A DNA stretch of 64,000 bases from Streptomyces seoulensis (GCF_022846655.1 NZ_AP025667.1:218501-282500), one strand, 5' to 3'; counted from the first letter of the stretch, positions 8,254-18,192 are shown. Made by a program: numbers and translations. Notes: generated by a model not told the origin, from the letters alone.

Positions 8254-9522
8254 GTGAAGGTCCTCGTCATCGGCGGCGGCGCCCGCGAACACGCCCTGTG
8301 CCGCTCTCTGTCCCTCGACCCCGACGTCACCGAACTGCACTGCGCCCCCGGCAACGCGGGCATCTCCGAGGTGGCCCAGCAGCACCAGGTCGACGCGCTC
8401 GACGGCAAGGCCGTCGCCGCGCTCGCCGGGGAGCTGGAGGCCGGCCTCGTGGTCATCGGCCCGGAGGCCCCGCTGGTCGCCGGGGTGGCCGATGCCGTGC
8501 GGGAGGCGGGCTTCCCGGTGTTCGGTCCGTCCCGCGAGGCCGCCGTGCTGGAGGGGTCCAAGGCGTTCGCCAAGGACGTCATGGCCACGGCCGGGGTGCC
8601 CACCGCGCGCTCGTACGTCTGCACCACCGCCGAGGAGGTCGCCGAGGCGCTCGCCGCCTTCGGGGCGCCGTACGTCGTCAAGGACGACGGGCTCGCCGCG
8701 GGCAAGGGCGTCGTCGTCACCTCCGACGTCGCGGAGGCCAAGGCGCACGCGGCCGCGTGCGAGCGGGTCGTGATCGAGGAGTTCCTCGACGGCCCCGAGG
8801 TCTCGCTCTTCGCCGTCACCGACGGCGTGACCGTCGTACCCCTCCAGCCCGCGCAGGACTTCAAGCGCGCGCTGGACGGCGACGAGGGCCCCAACACCGG
8901 TGGCATGGGCGCGTACTCCCCGCTGCCCTGGGCCGACCCGGAGCTGGTGGACGACGTGCTGCGCACCGTGCTCCAGCCGACCGTGGACGAGCTGCGCAGG
9001 CGCGGCACCCCGTTCTCCGGGCTGCTGTACGCCGGGCTCGCCATGACCTCGCGCGGTGTGCGGGTGATCGAGTTCAACGCCCGTTTCGGCGACCCCGAGA
9101 CCCAGGTCGTGCTGGCCCGGCTGAAGACCCCGCTGGCCTCCCTCCTGCTCGCCTCCGCCAACGGCACCCTCGCCGACCTGGAGCCGCTGCGCTGGAGCGA
9201 GGACGCGGCCGTCACCGTGGTCGTCGCCTCGCACAACTACCCCGGCACCCCGCGCACCGGCGACCCGATCACGGGCCTGGACGAGGTGGCCGGGCAGGAC
9301 GCCCCCGACGCCTACGTCCTGCACGCCGGGACGAAGCGGGACGGCGACGCCACCGTCAGCGCGGGCGGCCGCGTGCTGTCCGTCACGGCCACCGGCGAGG
9401 ACCTGGCCGAGGCCCGCGAGCGGGCGTACCGCGCGGTCGCCCGCATCGGCCTCGACGGCTCCCACCACCGCACGGACATCGCGGCGAAGGCGGCCGAGGG
9501 AGCCAGGGCCGGCGCGGTGTAG
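8254..9522 (+). CDS. purD: Phosphoribosylamine--glycine ligase (GAR synthetase)
   Basis: This enzyme joins glycine to 5-phosphoribosylamine using ATP, the second step of purine synthesis. The 422 residues cover the whole family length. They open with the strand KVLVIGGGAREHAL, contain the ATP-grasp lid region KDDGLAAGKGVVV near residue 150, the GPNTGGMGAYSP signature near residue 213, and EFNARFGDPETQ with the metal-binding Glu and Asn near residue 275. The GTG start at 8254 follows a 230-base non-coding stretch that contains two copies of a GGCCGACGG-CGGGTGCACCC-like element near 8046-8096. A hairpin terminator follows, so it is probably a single-gene unit. Confidence 0.97.
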   Translation: MKVLVIGGGAREHALCRSLSLDPDVTELHCAPGNAGISEVAQQHQVDALDGKAVAALAGELEAGLVVIGPEAPLVAGVADAVREAGFPVFGPSREAAVLEGSKAFAKDVMATAGVPTARSYVCTTAEEVAEALAAFGAPYVVKDDGLAAGKGVVVTSDVAEAKAHAAACERVVIEEFLDGPEVSLFAVTDGVTVVPLQPAQDFKRALDGDEGPNTGGMGAYSPLPWADPELVDDVLRTVLQPTVDELRRRGTPFSGLLYAGLAMTSRGVRVIEFNARFGDPETQVVLARLKTPLASLLLASANGTLADLEPLRWSEDAAVTVVVASHNYPGTPRTGDPITGLDEVAGQDAPDAYVLHAGTKRDGDATVSAGGRVLSVTATGEDLAEARERAYRAVARIGLDGSHHRTDIAAKAAEGARAGAV

Positions 9523-9561
9523 CGACCCCTGCTAGCCACGCGAAGGCACCCCCGATCCACC

Positions 9562-9592
9562 CCAGGCCCCGGACCCCGAAATCCGGGGCCTG
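9562..9592 (+). terminator. Terminator of purD
   Basis: A 12-base perfect stem (CCAGGCCCCGGA with its complement) and a short loop, 40 bases after the purD stop, followed by CCTTTGCC. Confidence 0.8.
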
Positions 9593-9809
9593 GCCTTTGC
9601 CGTCTGTCACCCAGCTCTGACCAAGGCCATTCCATCGAGTGAGCAATGCGCCATCCGGCTGACGGGGGCCGGGGCCCCAACTATGGTGCGGCGCAAGCGG
9701 TCCGGCACTTGGCCCACCGGCATTGCGATGTCAGTGACGGGTGCCACAGTGGGGGAGTGGGCACCGCCAGGACAGCACGCGATCGGCAGGGAGGGGGTGA
9801 GCGTCGCGC

Positions 9810-11576
9810 ATGACCGGAGACGGTGGAGAGCTCGGCGTGAGGGCCGCGCGTTCGCGCGCGCTGGCAGTGCTGCGCGTGCGCAGCCGGGCGCTGGCCGTGG
9901 CGCTGCTGCCCGCGGCCGCCGAGGTGATCCTGCTGACCGGGGGTGCCACGGGCCAGTTCACCGGTCAGGGATGGGACGCGGCCCGCTGGGCGGTCGGCGT
10001 CCTCGCCGTGCTGGTGCTGCTGGCGGCCGCCGGCATGGCCCTGGTCGTGGCCCGCGCGCGCCCCGCCGCGAGCCCCACGGTCCCGGTGTCGGAGCGGTCC
10101 GCCCCCGACCTGTACCGCATGGTGCGCGACCTGGCCGAGCGCCTCGACGTGCCCGCACCTTCCGCGATAGCGCTCACCCCGGACTGCGACAGTTGGCTGG
10201 AGGACCTCACACACCCGGCCCACGCCCCGCCCATCACGCGCTCCCACGACGAGCCGGTGGTACCCGGCGGCCGCCCCGAGAGGCGGATCGCCGTCCCGGC
10301 GCCGGTGCTCGTCATCGGGTCGCCGTTCCTGTGGTGGATGCGGGTCGCGGAGCTGCGCGCGGTGCTCGCGCCGGTCGTCGCCGGTACGGGACCGTCCGCG
10401 GAGCCGGACATAGCCGCCGCCCGCCGCTTCGTACGCGGGCTCGACGCCGCGGTGGCCGTCGCCGACGCGCCGGGCCGCGGCCCGCTGACCCGGGGCGTGT
10501 ACGCGGCTCTCGGCCGATTGGCCCGGCTGCTGCTGCGCGGCTGCCGGGAGCATGCCGCGCTGATGGAGCGCGGGGTCGCCACGGCCGCCGCCGAGCGCGC
10601 CAGGTCGGTGGACTACGGCCCCCGGATCGCCGCCCAGGAGCAGGTCGGGCTGGCGTACGCGGGCTGGGACCGGCTGCTGACCAAGGTGGCGCTGCCCGCC
10701 TGGCGGATGGGCCGCTGGCCCTCCCGGCTGGACGTCGGCGTGGCCGCCGCGCTGACCGAGCTGTCCCGGCGCGACCGGCTGGCCGACGGTTTCGCCGCCC
10801 GGCTCGGCGAGCGTCCCGCGTGCGATCTGCTGGAGGAGCCCGGCGCGGTGGACGAGGCCGTGTCGCTGCTCACCGCCCGCCTCTTCCACGGCGGCCCCGC
10901 CGAGCCGGGCCCCCGCTGGGCGCCGGTGGACTGGCAGGCGTACCCCGAGGAGGTCGTGGACCGCACCTGGCGCGCGGAGGCGGCCCGGCTGCACCGGGTC
11001 CTGGACTCCCTGGGCGTCAGCCCCAGCCTCGACCCCGCCACCCCCGACCCCGGCGGACCCACCCTGGCCCGCGTCCTGGACCACCTCACCGACCACAGCG
11101 CCGAGCCCGTCCCCACGGTCCCGGCCCCCGCCCCACCCCTGGACAGCGCCGACCCGGACCACGATCCGGACCCCGATCCCGCCACCGAGCGCAGCGCGCT
11201 CCTCGCGGCCGGGCTCAGCGCCGCGCTGGCCCGTGAGGAGGGGGCCGCGCCGCAGGGCGCGCGGGCGCAGGGCCCGGACAGCGCGCTGTGGGAGGACGGC
11301 GACCTGCCGCTGTTCCCGCTGCAACCGCCGCGCACGGGACGGGAACTGCTCGCCGCGCACATCACCGCGATGATCTGCTGCGCCGCCGTCGACACCGCCG
11401 GAGCCGCCCCCGGCCTGGACTGGCTGGACGGCCCCACCCTGCTGCTGGACGGCGAGCGCGCCGTCGATCTCGCGCCGAAGGTGCTCAGCCTGATCGAGGA
11501 GGGCGATCCGGGCCCGCTGCGCGCCTGGCTGGCGGAGGCCGGGATACGACCGGAGAAGCCGGTCCGGCTGATCTGA
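9810..11576 (+). CDS. Membrane protein with degenerate M48-peptidase-like region
   Basis: A 588-residue protein of unknown function. Two hydrophobic segments near residues 27-45 and 58-80 anchor it in the membrane. The stretch APVLVIGSPFLWWMRVAELRAVLAPVVAGTG near residue 165 aligns by eye with the M48 metallopeptidase core (ELRAVLAHELGH), but the HExxH zinc motif is replaced by PVVAG, so it should be inactive as a zinc protease. The C-terminal half is helical with a Pro/Asp-rich linker and ends with a conserved-looking MICCAAVDTAG section. The ATG at 9810 follows GGAGGGGG with a somewhat long gap. It lies between purD and purC on the same strand but has its own upstream region. The M48 resemblance is inference from motif spacing. 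Confidence 0.75.
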   Translation: MTGDGGELGVRAARSRALAVLRVRSRALAVALLPAAAEVILLTGGATGQFTGQGWDAARWAVGVLAVLVLLAAAGMALVVARARPAASPTVPVSERSAPDLYRMVRDLAERLDVPAPSAIALTPDCDSWLEDLTHPAHAPPITRSHDEPVVPGGRPERRIAVPAPVLVIGSPFLWWMRVAELRAVLAPVVAGTGPSAEPDIAAARRFVRGLDAAVAVADAPGRGPLTRGVYAALGRLARLLLRGCREHAALMERGVATAAAERARSVDYGPRIAAQEQVGLAYAGWDRLLTKVALPAWRMGRWPSRLDVGVAAALTELSRRDRLADGFAARLGERPACDLLEEPGAVDEAVSLLTARLFHGGPAEPGPRWAPVDWQAYPEEVVDRTWRAEAARLHRVLDSLGVSPSLDPATPDPGGPTLARVLDHLTDHSAEPVPTVPAPAPPLDSADPDHDPDPDPATERSALLAAGLSAALAREEGAAPQGARAQGPDSALWEDGDLPLFPLQPPRTGRELLAAHITAMICCAAVDTAGAAPGLDWLDGPTLLLDGERAVDLAPKVLSLIEEGDPGPLRAWLAEAGIRPEKPVRLI

Positions 11577-11867
11577 GGCCACCCCCACGAGTGGCCACCG
11601 GACGCCAGGGGTCCCACCCGTGCCCCGGTGTAACGGAGCAGGGTCTTCCACTTCAGGCCAATTCGCAACGAACAGTGACCGGAGTCGTGCGTTATGTGAT
11701 GTGCTGGGACCGGCACGCACATGGCACGGGCATACGACACACGCCCGCACGGCCGAGCGATCCGGCGCACCGAGCACACCCGAGACGGCACGCGACGGCA
11801 CCGGGCCCGGTCCTGGCACCACAGACAACGCCATAAAGGCAACGGGGGCACGAGGGAGGGGGCGTCC

Positions 11868-13376
11868 ATGACCTCGGATCACATCCGCCGCTGGGAGTCG
11901 GGAGCGCTCGCGCACGCCGTCACCGATCCCTTCGGCCAGGGCCCGGTCCCCTGGCTGCGCGGCAGCGAGACCTACTTCGACGACACCGGCCAGGTGGTCC
12001 CCTGGTACGTCGACACCACCCAGCCGGCCACCACCCGGCCCGGCCGTCCCGGCGCACCGCGCGTCCCGGCCCCGCGCTCGGCCGGCCCCGGCCCGCGCTC
12101 GGCCGACGACGTGGGCCGCCAGATCAAGGGGTTCGCGTCCACCGGCGCGGTCGCGCCCGGCGAGGCGATCGACTTCCACATCACGGTCGACCCGCCGCAG
12201 GAGTTCAGCGTCGACATCTACCGGATCGGCCATTACGCCGGTCACGGCGCCGCCAAGATCACCACCAGCCCCCGGCTCTCCGGCATCGTCCAGACCCCGC
12301 CGCTGGCCGCCGACCGCACCGTCTCCTGCCACCACTGGTGGCTGTCCTGGCGCCTGCAGGTGCCCGCGGAGTGGCGTGTCGGGGCGTACGTGGCCGTCCT
12401 CACCACCGCCGACGGCTACCGCTCCCACGTGCCCTTCACGGTCCGCGACGACGAGCCCGCCGACCTGCTCCTGCTGCTCCCCGACATCACCTGGCAGGCG
12501 TACAACCTGTACCCGGAGGACGGCCGTACGGGCGCCAGCCTCTACCACGCCTGGGACGAGAAGGGGGCTCTCCTCGGCGAGGCCGACGCCGCCACCACCG
12601 TCTCCTTCGACCGCCCGTACGCCGGCGCGGGCCTGCCCCTGCACGTCGGCCACGCCTACGACTTCATCCGCTGGGCCGAGCGCTACGGCTACGACCTCGC
12701 CTACGCCGACGCCCGCGATCTGCACGCGGGCCGTGTCGACCCCACCCGGTACCGGGGCCTGGTCTTCCCCGGCCACGACGAGTACTGGTCGGTCCCGATG
12801 CGCCGGGCGGTGGAGGAGGCCCGCGACCGGGGCACCTCGCTGGTCTTCCTGTCGGCCAACACCATGTACTGGCAGGTGGAGTTGTCGCCCTCCGCGTCCG
12901 GGGTGCCGGACCGGCTGCTGACCTGCCGCAAGCGCAAGGGCCCCGGAAAGCCGGTGCTGTGGCGGGAGATCGACCGCCCCGAGCAGCAGTTGATCGGCAT
13001 CCAGTACGCGGGCCGGGTGCCCGAGCCGCATCCGCTGATCGTCCGCAACGCCGACCACTGGCTCTGGGACGCCACCGGTGCCCGCGAGGGCGACGAGATC
13101 CCGGGCCTGGTCGCGGGCGAGGCGGACCGGTACTTCCCGCGCACCGCCCTGCCCGAGCACGAGGAGCGGGTACTGCTCGCGCACTCCCCGTACACCGACG
13201 GCGAGGGCGTCCGGCGCCACCAGGAGACCTCCCTGTACCGCGCCCCGTCCGGCGCCTGGGTCTTCGCCTCCGGCACCTTCGCCTGGTCCCCGTCGCTGGA
13301 CCGGCCCGGCCATGTGGACGCCCGTGTCCAGCGGGCCACCGCCAACCTGCTGGACCGCATCTGCAAGCGGGACTGA
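11868..13376 (+). CDS. N,N-dimethylformamidase beta-subunit-like protein
   Basis: A 502-residue protein resembling the large subunit domain of dimethylformamidase, an iron-dependent amidohydrolase. It opens with an Ig-like part ([29 protein letters not shown]), followed by the core [24 protein letters not shown] and [36 protein letters not shown]. The section [44 protein letters not shown] is the hallmark of the family. No signal peptide is seen. Genome annotations often give such proteins as N,N-dimethylformamidase beta subunit family; the real substrate is not known. The start ATG 11868 follows GGGAGGGGG. It sits between the M48-like gene and purC, and 70 bases separate it from purC, so it may be co-transcribed with it. 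Confidence 0.8.
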   Translation: MTSDHIRRWESGALAHAVTDPFGQGPVPWLRGSETYFDDTGQVVPWYVDTTQPATTRPGRPGAPRVPAPRSAGPGPRSADDVGRQIKGFASTGAVAPGEAIDFHITVDPPQEFSVDIYRIGHYAGHGAAKITTSPRLSGIVQTPPLAADRTVSCHHWWLSWRLQVPAEWRVGAYVAVLTTADGYRSHVPFTVRDDEPADLLLLLPDITWQAYNLYPEDGRTGASLYHAWDEKGALLGEADAATTVSFDRPYAGAGLPLHVGHAYDFIRWAERYGYDLAYADARDLHAGRVDPTRYRGLVFPGHDEYWSVPMRRAVEEARDRGTSLVFLSANTMYWQVELSPSASGVPDRLLTCRKRKGPGKPVLWREIDRPEQQLIGIQYAGRVPEPHPLIVRNADHWLWDATGAREGDEIPGLVAGEADRYFPRTALPEHEERVLLAHSPYTDGEGVRRHQETSLYRAPSGAWVFASGTFAWSPSLDRPGHVDARVQRATANLLDRICKRD

Positions 13377-13446
13377 CCCTGCCACCAGCCCGATCACCGG
13401 CATACGGGAGAATCGAGGCAGTTGGACAGAACCACGGGGAGGAACC

Positions 13447-14346
13447 GTGTCCGGATTCGTAGAAAAGCCCGAGCCGATCCAGGTTCCGGGGCTGGTGCAC
13501 CTGCACACCGGCAAGGTGCGCGAGCTGTACCGCGACGCGGCGGGCGACCTCGTGATGGTCGCCAGCGACCGCATCTCCGCGTACGACTGGGTGCTGCCCA
13601 CCGAGATCCCCGACAAGGGCCGGGTGCTCACCCAGTTGTCGCTGTGGTGGTTCGACCAGCTCCGCGACCTGGCGCCCAACCACGTCATCAGCACCGAGCT
13701 GCCCGAGGGCGCCCCCGCCGACTGGGCCGGCCGCACCCTGGTCTGCAAGTCGCTGGACATGGTCCCGGTGGAGTGCGTGGCCCGCGGCTACCTGACCGGC
13801 TCCGGCCTCGCGGAGTACCGGGAGTCCCGTACGGTCTGCGGGCTCGCGCTGCCCGAGGGCCTGGTCGACGGCTCGGAGCTGCCCGGCCCGATCTTCACCC
13901 CGGCCACCAAGGCCGAGGTCGGCGAGCACGACGAGAACGTCTCCTACGAGGAGGTGGCCCGCCAGGTCGGCCCCGAGACCGCCGCCCAGCTCCGCCAGGC
14001 CACCCTCGCGGTGTACGCCCGCGCCCGTGACATCGCCCGTGACCGGGGGATCGTGCTCGCGGACACCAAGTTCGAGTTCGGCTTCGACGGCAGCGACCTG
14101 GTCCTCGCCGACGAGGTGCTCACCCCGGACTCGTCCCGCTTCTGGCCCGCCGAGACCTATGAGCCGGGCCACGCCCAGCCGTCGTACGACAAGCAGTTCG
14201 TGCGGGACTGGCTGACCGGCCCCGAGTCCGGCTGGGACCGCAAGAGCGAGCAGCCCCCGCCCGCGCTGCCCGAGGAGGTCGTGGCGGCGACCCGCGCCAA
14301 GTACATCGAGGCGTACGAGCGGCTGACCGGCACCCGCTGGTCCTAG
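13447..14346 (+). CDS. purC: Phosphoribosylaminoimidazole-succinocarboxamide synthase
   Basis: SAICAR synthetase joins CAIR and aspartate using ATP. The 299-residue protein has the family motifs in order: HTGKVRELY near residue 21, [15 protein letters not shown], the [22 protein letters not shown] segment near residue 100, and [10 protein letters not shown] followed by [15 protein letters not shown] near residue 210-235, which hold catalytic and metal-binding residues. The GTG start at 13447 follows a GGGGAGGAACC ribosome site. It is transcribed separately from purD and from the purSQL operon, and ends at a shared hairpin terminator facing a tRNA-Gly gene. Confidence 0.97.
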   Translation: MSGFVEKPEPIQVPGLVHLHTGKVRELYRDAAGDLVMVASDRISAYDWVLPTEIPDKGRVLTQLSLWWFDQLRDLAPNHVISTELPEGAPADWAGRTLVCKSLDMVPVECVARGYLTGSGLAEYRESRTVCGLALPEGLVDGSELPGPIFTPATKAEVGEHDENVSYEEVARQVGPETAAQLRQATLAVYARARDIARDRGIVLADTKFEFGFDGSDLVLADEVLTPDSSRFWPAETYEPGHAQPSYDKQFVRDWLTGPESGWDRKSEQPPPALPEEVVAATRAKYIEAYERLTGTRWS

Positions 14347-14354
14347 GACGAGAA

Positions 14355-14383
14355 AAGCCCCCCGGTGAGAACCGGGGGGCTTC
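14355..14383. terminator. Bidirectional terminator between purC and tRNA-Gly
   Basis: The hairpin AAGCCCCCCGGT/ACCGGGGGGCTT with loop GAGA lies 8 bases after the purC stop and 4 bases beyond the tRNA-Gly CCA end, so it can serve both convergent units. Confidence 0.85.
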
Positions 14384-14387
14384 TTCA

Positions 14388-14463
14388 TGGAGCGGACGAC
14401 GAGGCTCGAACTCGCGACCTCAACCTTGGCAAGGTTGCGCTCTACCAACTGAGCTACGTCCGC
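14388..14463 (-). tRNA. tRNA-Gly (GCC), first copy
   Basis: Minus-strand RNA beginning GCGGACGTAGCTCAGTTGG, with anticodon loop TTGCCAA giving GCC, and T-arm with GTTCGAGCC. The CCA end is encoded at 14388-14390. The 73 bases before CCA are identical to the copy at 18198-18270. Confidence 0.96.
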
Positions 14464-14486
14464 AGTGCGCCGTGGCGCGGAGCCAA

Positions 14487-15101
14487 CTATACCCAACCCC
14501 GGTCCCGTGCGAGACGCACCGCGGTGTGCCGGTTCTCCGCGCCCAGCTTGGTGACGGCCGAGGAGAGATAGTTCCGTACCGTCCCCGGCGACAGCGCGGC
14601 CCGCTCGGCGATCTCCGTGACCGGTGCCCCGTCGGCCGCCAGTTCCAGCACCTCGGCCTCCCGCGCGGTCAGCGGGGAGTCGCCGGCGGAGATCGCGTCG
14701 GCGGCCAACTCGGGGTCGACGTACCGGCTTCCGGCGTGCACGGTCCGGATGATCTCGGCGAGCCGCTCGGCGCTGACCGTCTTCGGGACGAACCCGCGCA
14801 CACCCGCCGCCAGCGCCCGCTTCAGATGCCCGGGGCGCCCGTGCCCGGTCACGATCAGCACCTGGCAACCGGGCAGTTCGGCCCGCAGGGATGTGGCCAC
14901 CCTCACACCGTCGGCACCCGGCATCTGGAGATCCAGCACGGCCACGTCGGGCTCGTGCGCCCGTGCCATCGCCAGCGCTTCGGGCCCGCTCGCCGCCTCC
15001 GCGACGACCAGCAGGTCGTCCTCCAGCGAGAGCAGCGCGGCCAGCGCGCCCCGGATCAGATGCTCGTCGTCGGCCAGCAGCAGCCGCACCGGCCCGCTCA
15101 T
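14487..15101 (-). CDS. Two-component response regulator, NarL/LuxR family
   Basis: A 204-residue regulator. The receiver domain spans residues 1-120 with the acidic pair Asp11-Asp12, the phosphorylatable Asp57 in VAVLDLQMPGADG, and Lys107 in GFVPKTVS. The C-terminal LuxR helix-turn-helix reads LTAREAEVLELAADGAPVTEIAERAALSPGTVRNYLSSAVTKLG. It shares an ATGA overlap (15098-15101) with the upstream histidine kinase, and is last in the order ABC ATPase, permease, kinase, regulator. The set matches DesKR-like systems that control adjacent drug- or lipid-export type ABC transporters; the signal is unknown. Confidence 0.95.
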   Translation of the reverse strand: MSGPVRLLLADDEHLIRGALAALLSLEDDLLVVAEAASGPEALAMARAHEPDVAVLDLQMPGADGVRVATSLRAELPGCQVLIVTGHGRPGHLKRALAAGVRGFVPKTVSAERLAEIIRTVHAGSRYVDPELAADAISAGDSPLTAREAEVLELAADGAPVTEIAERAALSPGTVRNYLSSAVTKLGAENRHTAVRLARDRGWV

Positions 15102-16330
15102 GCGGACACCCGGCCCATCGGCACCCGCGCCTCGAGCCGGAACCGGCCCTCGCCGACGAGCCCCGCCGTCAGCGTGCCCTCGACGGCGGCCAGCCGCTCC
15201 CGCAGCCCGACCAGACCGGAGCCGCCGGCCTTCTCCGGTTCTCCGGCGCCGTCGTTCTCCACCGTCAGCACCACATGTCCCTTCCGTGTCACCAGTTCCA
15301 CCGCGCAGTGCCCCGCGTCCCCGTGCCGCAGCACGTTGGTGGCCGCCTCACGCACCACCCAGGCCAGCGCGGACTGCACCGGGACCGGCAACGCCGCGTT
15401 CTCGGCGGTCACCTCGCACACGATCCCCGCAGCACCCAACACACCCTTGGCTCCCGCGAGTTCGGCCACGAGGTCGGCCTCCCGGTAGCCGCGTACGACC
15501 TCCCGCACCTCGCGCTGCGACTCCTGCGCGATGCGCTGGACCTCGATCATCTGCTCCACCGCCTCCGGCCGCCCGCGCCGGGCCAACTGGACGGCCAGCT
15601 CGCTCTTCAGAGAGATCACCGAGAGGTTCCGGCCCAGCACGTCGTGCAGGTCCCGCCCGAACCGCAGCCGCTCCTCCGCCACGGCGAGCCGTGCCTCCAC
15701 CTCCCGGGCCCGCTCGGCTTCCCAGAGCACGGAGAGGGTCCAAGCGCCGCTGCGGCCGGCACCCAGGGCCAGCAGGAAGCCGAAGGCGGCCACGAGACCG
15801 GCGCCCAGGATCCTGCCGCCGCTGTCAGGCTGGACGAGCGCGGTCGCGGTGACCACCACGCCGGCGAGCACGACCACCTTGCGCAGGTAGTCCCGGACCG
15901 GCACCACCAGCGCGTACGGCAGGCCGAACGGCGTCAGCACCGCCCCCAAGGCGAGCCTGGCCGTCACCGCTTCGACACCGTCCACCGCCGCCAGCGCCAC
16001 GATCAGCGCGAGGGCGGCGCCGAGCAGCACCCACGAGCCCCACAGCACCGGACCGGGCTGCCCGGTGCGCCCGAGGTAGCGGCCGAGCGCGGGCCGGATG
16101 AGGCGGTTGGCCTCCACGCACTGCAGCACGGCCACGACGACCAGGGACGCGCCGAGCACGAGCGGCACCGGCCGGTGATGCAGACCGCCGATCAGGGGCA
16201 TCAGCAGCCAGCTCACCGAGAGCAGCCACGGCGTCAGATGCCACATGCCGAGGGTGGTCAGCTCCACCCGCTCCGCCTTGCTCCGCGCCCGCCAGTGCCG
16301 CTCGCGCAGCCCCCGCATCCGGCCCAGCAT
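15098..16330 (-). CDS. Sensor histidine kinase, DesK-like (HisKA_3)
   Basis: A 410-residue membrane kinase. The N-terminal half has about five hydrophobic segments (residues 30-165) and little extracytoplasmic loop, so it likely senses something within the membrane. The dimerisation motif FGRDLHDVLGRNLSVISLKSELAV near residue 200 holds the phospho-acceptor His. The ATPase domain follows with VVREAATNVLRH (N box) and GLVGLRERLAAVEG (G box). Its stop overlaps the response-regulator start by 4 bases, and it begins 17 bases after the ABC permease, so all four genes form one minus-strand operon. Confidence 0.94.
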   Translation of the reverse strand: MLGRMRGLRERHWRARSKAERVELTTLGMWHLTPWLLSVSWLLMPLIGGLHHRPVPLVLGASLVVVAVLQCVEANRLIRPALGRYLGRTGQPGPVLWGSWVLLGAALALIVALAAVDGVEAVTARLALGAVLTPFGLPYALVVPVRDYLRKVVVLAGVVVTATALVQPDSGGRILGAGLVAAFGFLLALGAGRSGAWTLSVLWEAERAREVEARLAVAEERLRFGRDLHDVLGRNLSVISLKSELAVQLARRGRPEAVEQMIEVQRIAQESQREVREVVRGYREADLVAELAGAKGVLGAAGIVCEVTAENAALPVPVQSALAWVVREAATNVLRHGDAGHCAVELVTRKGHVVLTVENDGAGEPEKAGGSGLVGLRERLAAVEGTLTAGLVGEGRFRLEARVPMGRVSA

Positions 16331-16347
16331 CCCGTCTCCCCCCGGTG

Positions 16348-17136
16348 TCAGCGGCGCGGTTCCCAGCGGAACCAGCGCCTCGCGGCGAACACTGCCACGA
16401 CCGCCCAGGCCAGCGCGGTCGCCGTGGCGCCCAGTGCCTCGTACGCGCTCAGGTGCCCGGTCCAGCCGCCGCGGACCAGGCGGATCGCCGGGGAGAGCGG
16501 GAGGAGTTCACAGATGTCGGCGAGCCGGTCGGGCATGGCCTCGGTCGGGAACATGATGCCGGAGCCGAGCATGGAGGCGAACACCACCGGCAGCGCGGTC
16601 ACCTGGGCGCTCTCCGCGCTGCGGGTGAAGGAGGCGGTCAGCGCGGCCAGGGCGGCGCTGGTGACCAGCCCGGCCACCAGCCCGAGCAGCGCCAGGTGCG
16701 GTGCCTTCGGCGGGCCGAGACGCAGCAGTGCCGTGCAGCCGGCGCAGAGCAGCAGCGCCTGGGCGAGCCCGAGGGCCAGGGCGGGCAGGGCGGTCCCGGT
16801 GAGGATCTCGGGGTCGGAGAGTTCGCCGGTGCGCAGCCGCTTGAGGACGAGTTCCTCGCGGCGGGCGACGTAGGCGTTGACCAGGGAGGCGTAGACCGCG
16901 AAGAGGAAGGTGAAGCCGACGGCGGCGGGCAGCATGACCGTGCCGACGCTGAGCCCGAGCTTCTCCAGTTCCAGTCGGTCGATGGCCTGCCGTGCGGTGA
17001 AGGGCAGGGTGAGCGGCACGACCAGCGCGGTGAGCACCACACCCTTGTTGCGGCCGAGCAGGGTGAGTTCGGCGCGGGCCAGCGCGCCCAGCCGCCGGGC
17101 CGCTCCGTTTCCGATGGACAGTGCCGTGCCGCTCAT
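16348..17136 (-). CDS. ABC-2 type transporter permease
   Basis: A 262-residue protein with six predicted transmembrane segments, starting MSGTALSIGNGAARRLGALARAELTLLGRNK, an N-terminal amphipathic section typical of ABC-2 permeases. The hydrophobic segments cluster at residues 33-50, 60-85, 110-135, 140-165, 175-195 and 235-255. The ATG start at 17136 overlaps the stop of the ATPase gene as ATGA. Together they form a two-component exporter of the drug- or lipid-export class. The substrate cannot be told from sequence. Confidence 0.9.
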   Translation of the reverse strand: MSGTALSIGNGAARRLGALARAELTLLGRNKGVVLTALVVPLTLPFTARQAIDRLELEKLGLSVGTVMLPAAVGFTFLFAVYASLVNAYVARREELVLKRLRTGELSDPEILTGTALPALALGLAQALLLCAGCTALLRLGPPKAPHLALLGLVAGLVTSAALAALTASFTRSAESAQVTALPVVFASMLGSGIMFPTEAMPDRLADICELLPLSPAIRLVRGGWTGHLSAYEALGATATALAWAVVAVFAARRWFRWEPRR

Positions 17137-18071
17137 GCCGCCGCCTCCCGCTCTCCGGCGATCCCGAGGAACGCCTCCTCCAGTGACGCCGACCGCATGT
17201 CCAGGCCGTGCAGCCGCACCCCGGCCCCCTGTGCCCAGGCCAGCACGCCGGTGGCCGACCGCTGGAGCTCGCGGGTGCTGAGCCGGACGGCACGCCCCCT
17301 GATCTTGTGGGCGCAGACGCCGAGTTCGGCCAGCGGAGGCAGGTCGCCGGGGAAGTACCCCTCGGGCAGCCGGAAGGAGATGCTGGCCGGGCGGTCCGCG
17401 GTGACCTCGGCCGGGGTGCCGGAGACGGCGATACGGCCCTCGTGCAGGATCGCCAGCCGGTCGGCCAGGCCCTCCGCTTCTTCCAGATAGTGCGTGGTGA
17501 GCAGCACGGTCGTGCCGGTGTCGCGCAGCGAGCGCACCAACTCCCAGGTGTCCCGGCGGCCTTCGGCGTCCAGTCCGGTGGTGGGCTCGTCCAGGAACAG
17601 CACCTCGGGGTCGCCGAGCAGGGCGAGCGCCAGGTCGAGGCGCCGCCGCTCCCCGCCGGACAACTGCTTGATCCGTACGCGGGTCCGCCCGGTGAGGCCG
17701 ACCCGGTCCAGTGCCTCCGCCCCGGAACGGGCGCCGCTGGTGCAGCCCGCCCACATGCGGACGGTCTCGGCGACGGTGAGGTCGGAGGGGAAGCCGCCCT
17801 CCTGGAGCATCACGCCGGTGCGCGGGCGTACGGCGGCCCGCTCGGCGTAGGGGTCGTGGCCGAGGACCTTCACCCGGCCCCCGGCGGGTTCCGCGAGGCC
17901 CTCCAGCAGTTCGACGGTGGAGGTCTTGCCCGCGCCGTTGGTGCCGAGCAGGGCGAAGATCTCGGCGCGGGCCACGGAGAAGGTGATGCCGCGCACGGCC
18001 TCGAACCCGTCGCCGTAGACCCGCCGCAGATCGGTGACCTCGATCACAGGGGAGTGTGGGGTGCTGTCCAT
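17133..18071 (-). CDS. ABC transporter ATP-binding protein
   Basis: A 312-residue ATPase of the drug/antibiotic export type. It has Walker A GTNGAGKTST near residue 43, a Q-loop at VMLQEGGFP, signature LSGGERRRLDLALALLGDP near residue 140, Walker B VLFLDEPTTGLD, and the switch His in LLTTHYLEEAE. The C-terminal 80 residues form the extra domain common in DrrA-like exporters. It is the first gene of the four-gene operon; its ATG at 18071 follows a GGAGCC site. The partner permease starts within its stop codon. Confidence 0.94.
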   Translation of the reverse strand: MDSTPHSPVIEVTDLRRVYGDGFEAVRGITFSVARAEIFALLGTNGAGKTSTVELLEGLAEPAGGRVKVLGHDPYAERAAVRPRTGVMLQEGGFPSDLTVAETVRMWAGCTSGARSGAEALDRVGLTGRTRVRIKQLSGGERRRLDLALALLGDPEVLFLDEPTTGLDAEGRRDTWELVRSLRDTGTTVLLTTHYLEEAEGLADRLAILHEGRIAVSGTPAEVTADRPASISFRLPEGYFPGDLPPLAELGVCAHKIRGRAVRLSTRELQRSATGVLAWAQGAGVRLHGLDMRSASLEEAFLGIAGEREAAA

Positions 18072-18162
18072 GGCTCCAGCGTCCCGGCGGTCCGGCCCGG
18101 CCGGCAGTGCGCGGTGTCATCGGCTGCCATGACAAATGTCAGAGCGGGCGGGGGGCATACAA

Positions 18163-18192
18163 AAAAGCCCCGGTCCGAAGACCGGGGCTTTT
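18163..18192. terminator. Hairpin terminator beside tRNA-Gly copy 2
   Basis: The stem AAAAGCCCCGGTC pairs with GACCGGGGCTTTT around a CGAA loop. On the minus strand it ends the tRNA-Gly unit with a U-run. Confidence 0.85.

Noticed and set aside
9681-13760. A 1359-residue open frame on the minus strand
   Set aside because: It is antisense to two well-supported genes; its composition (Gly/Arg/Val/Gln runs) is that of a shadow frame in high-GC coding DNA.
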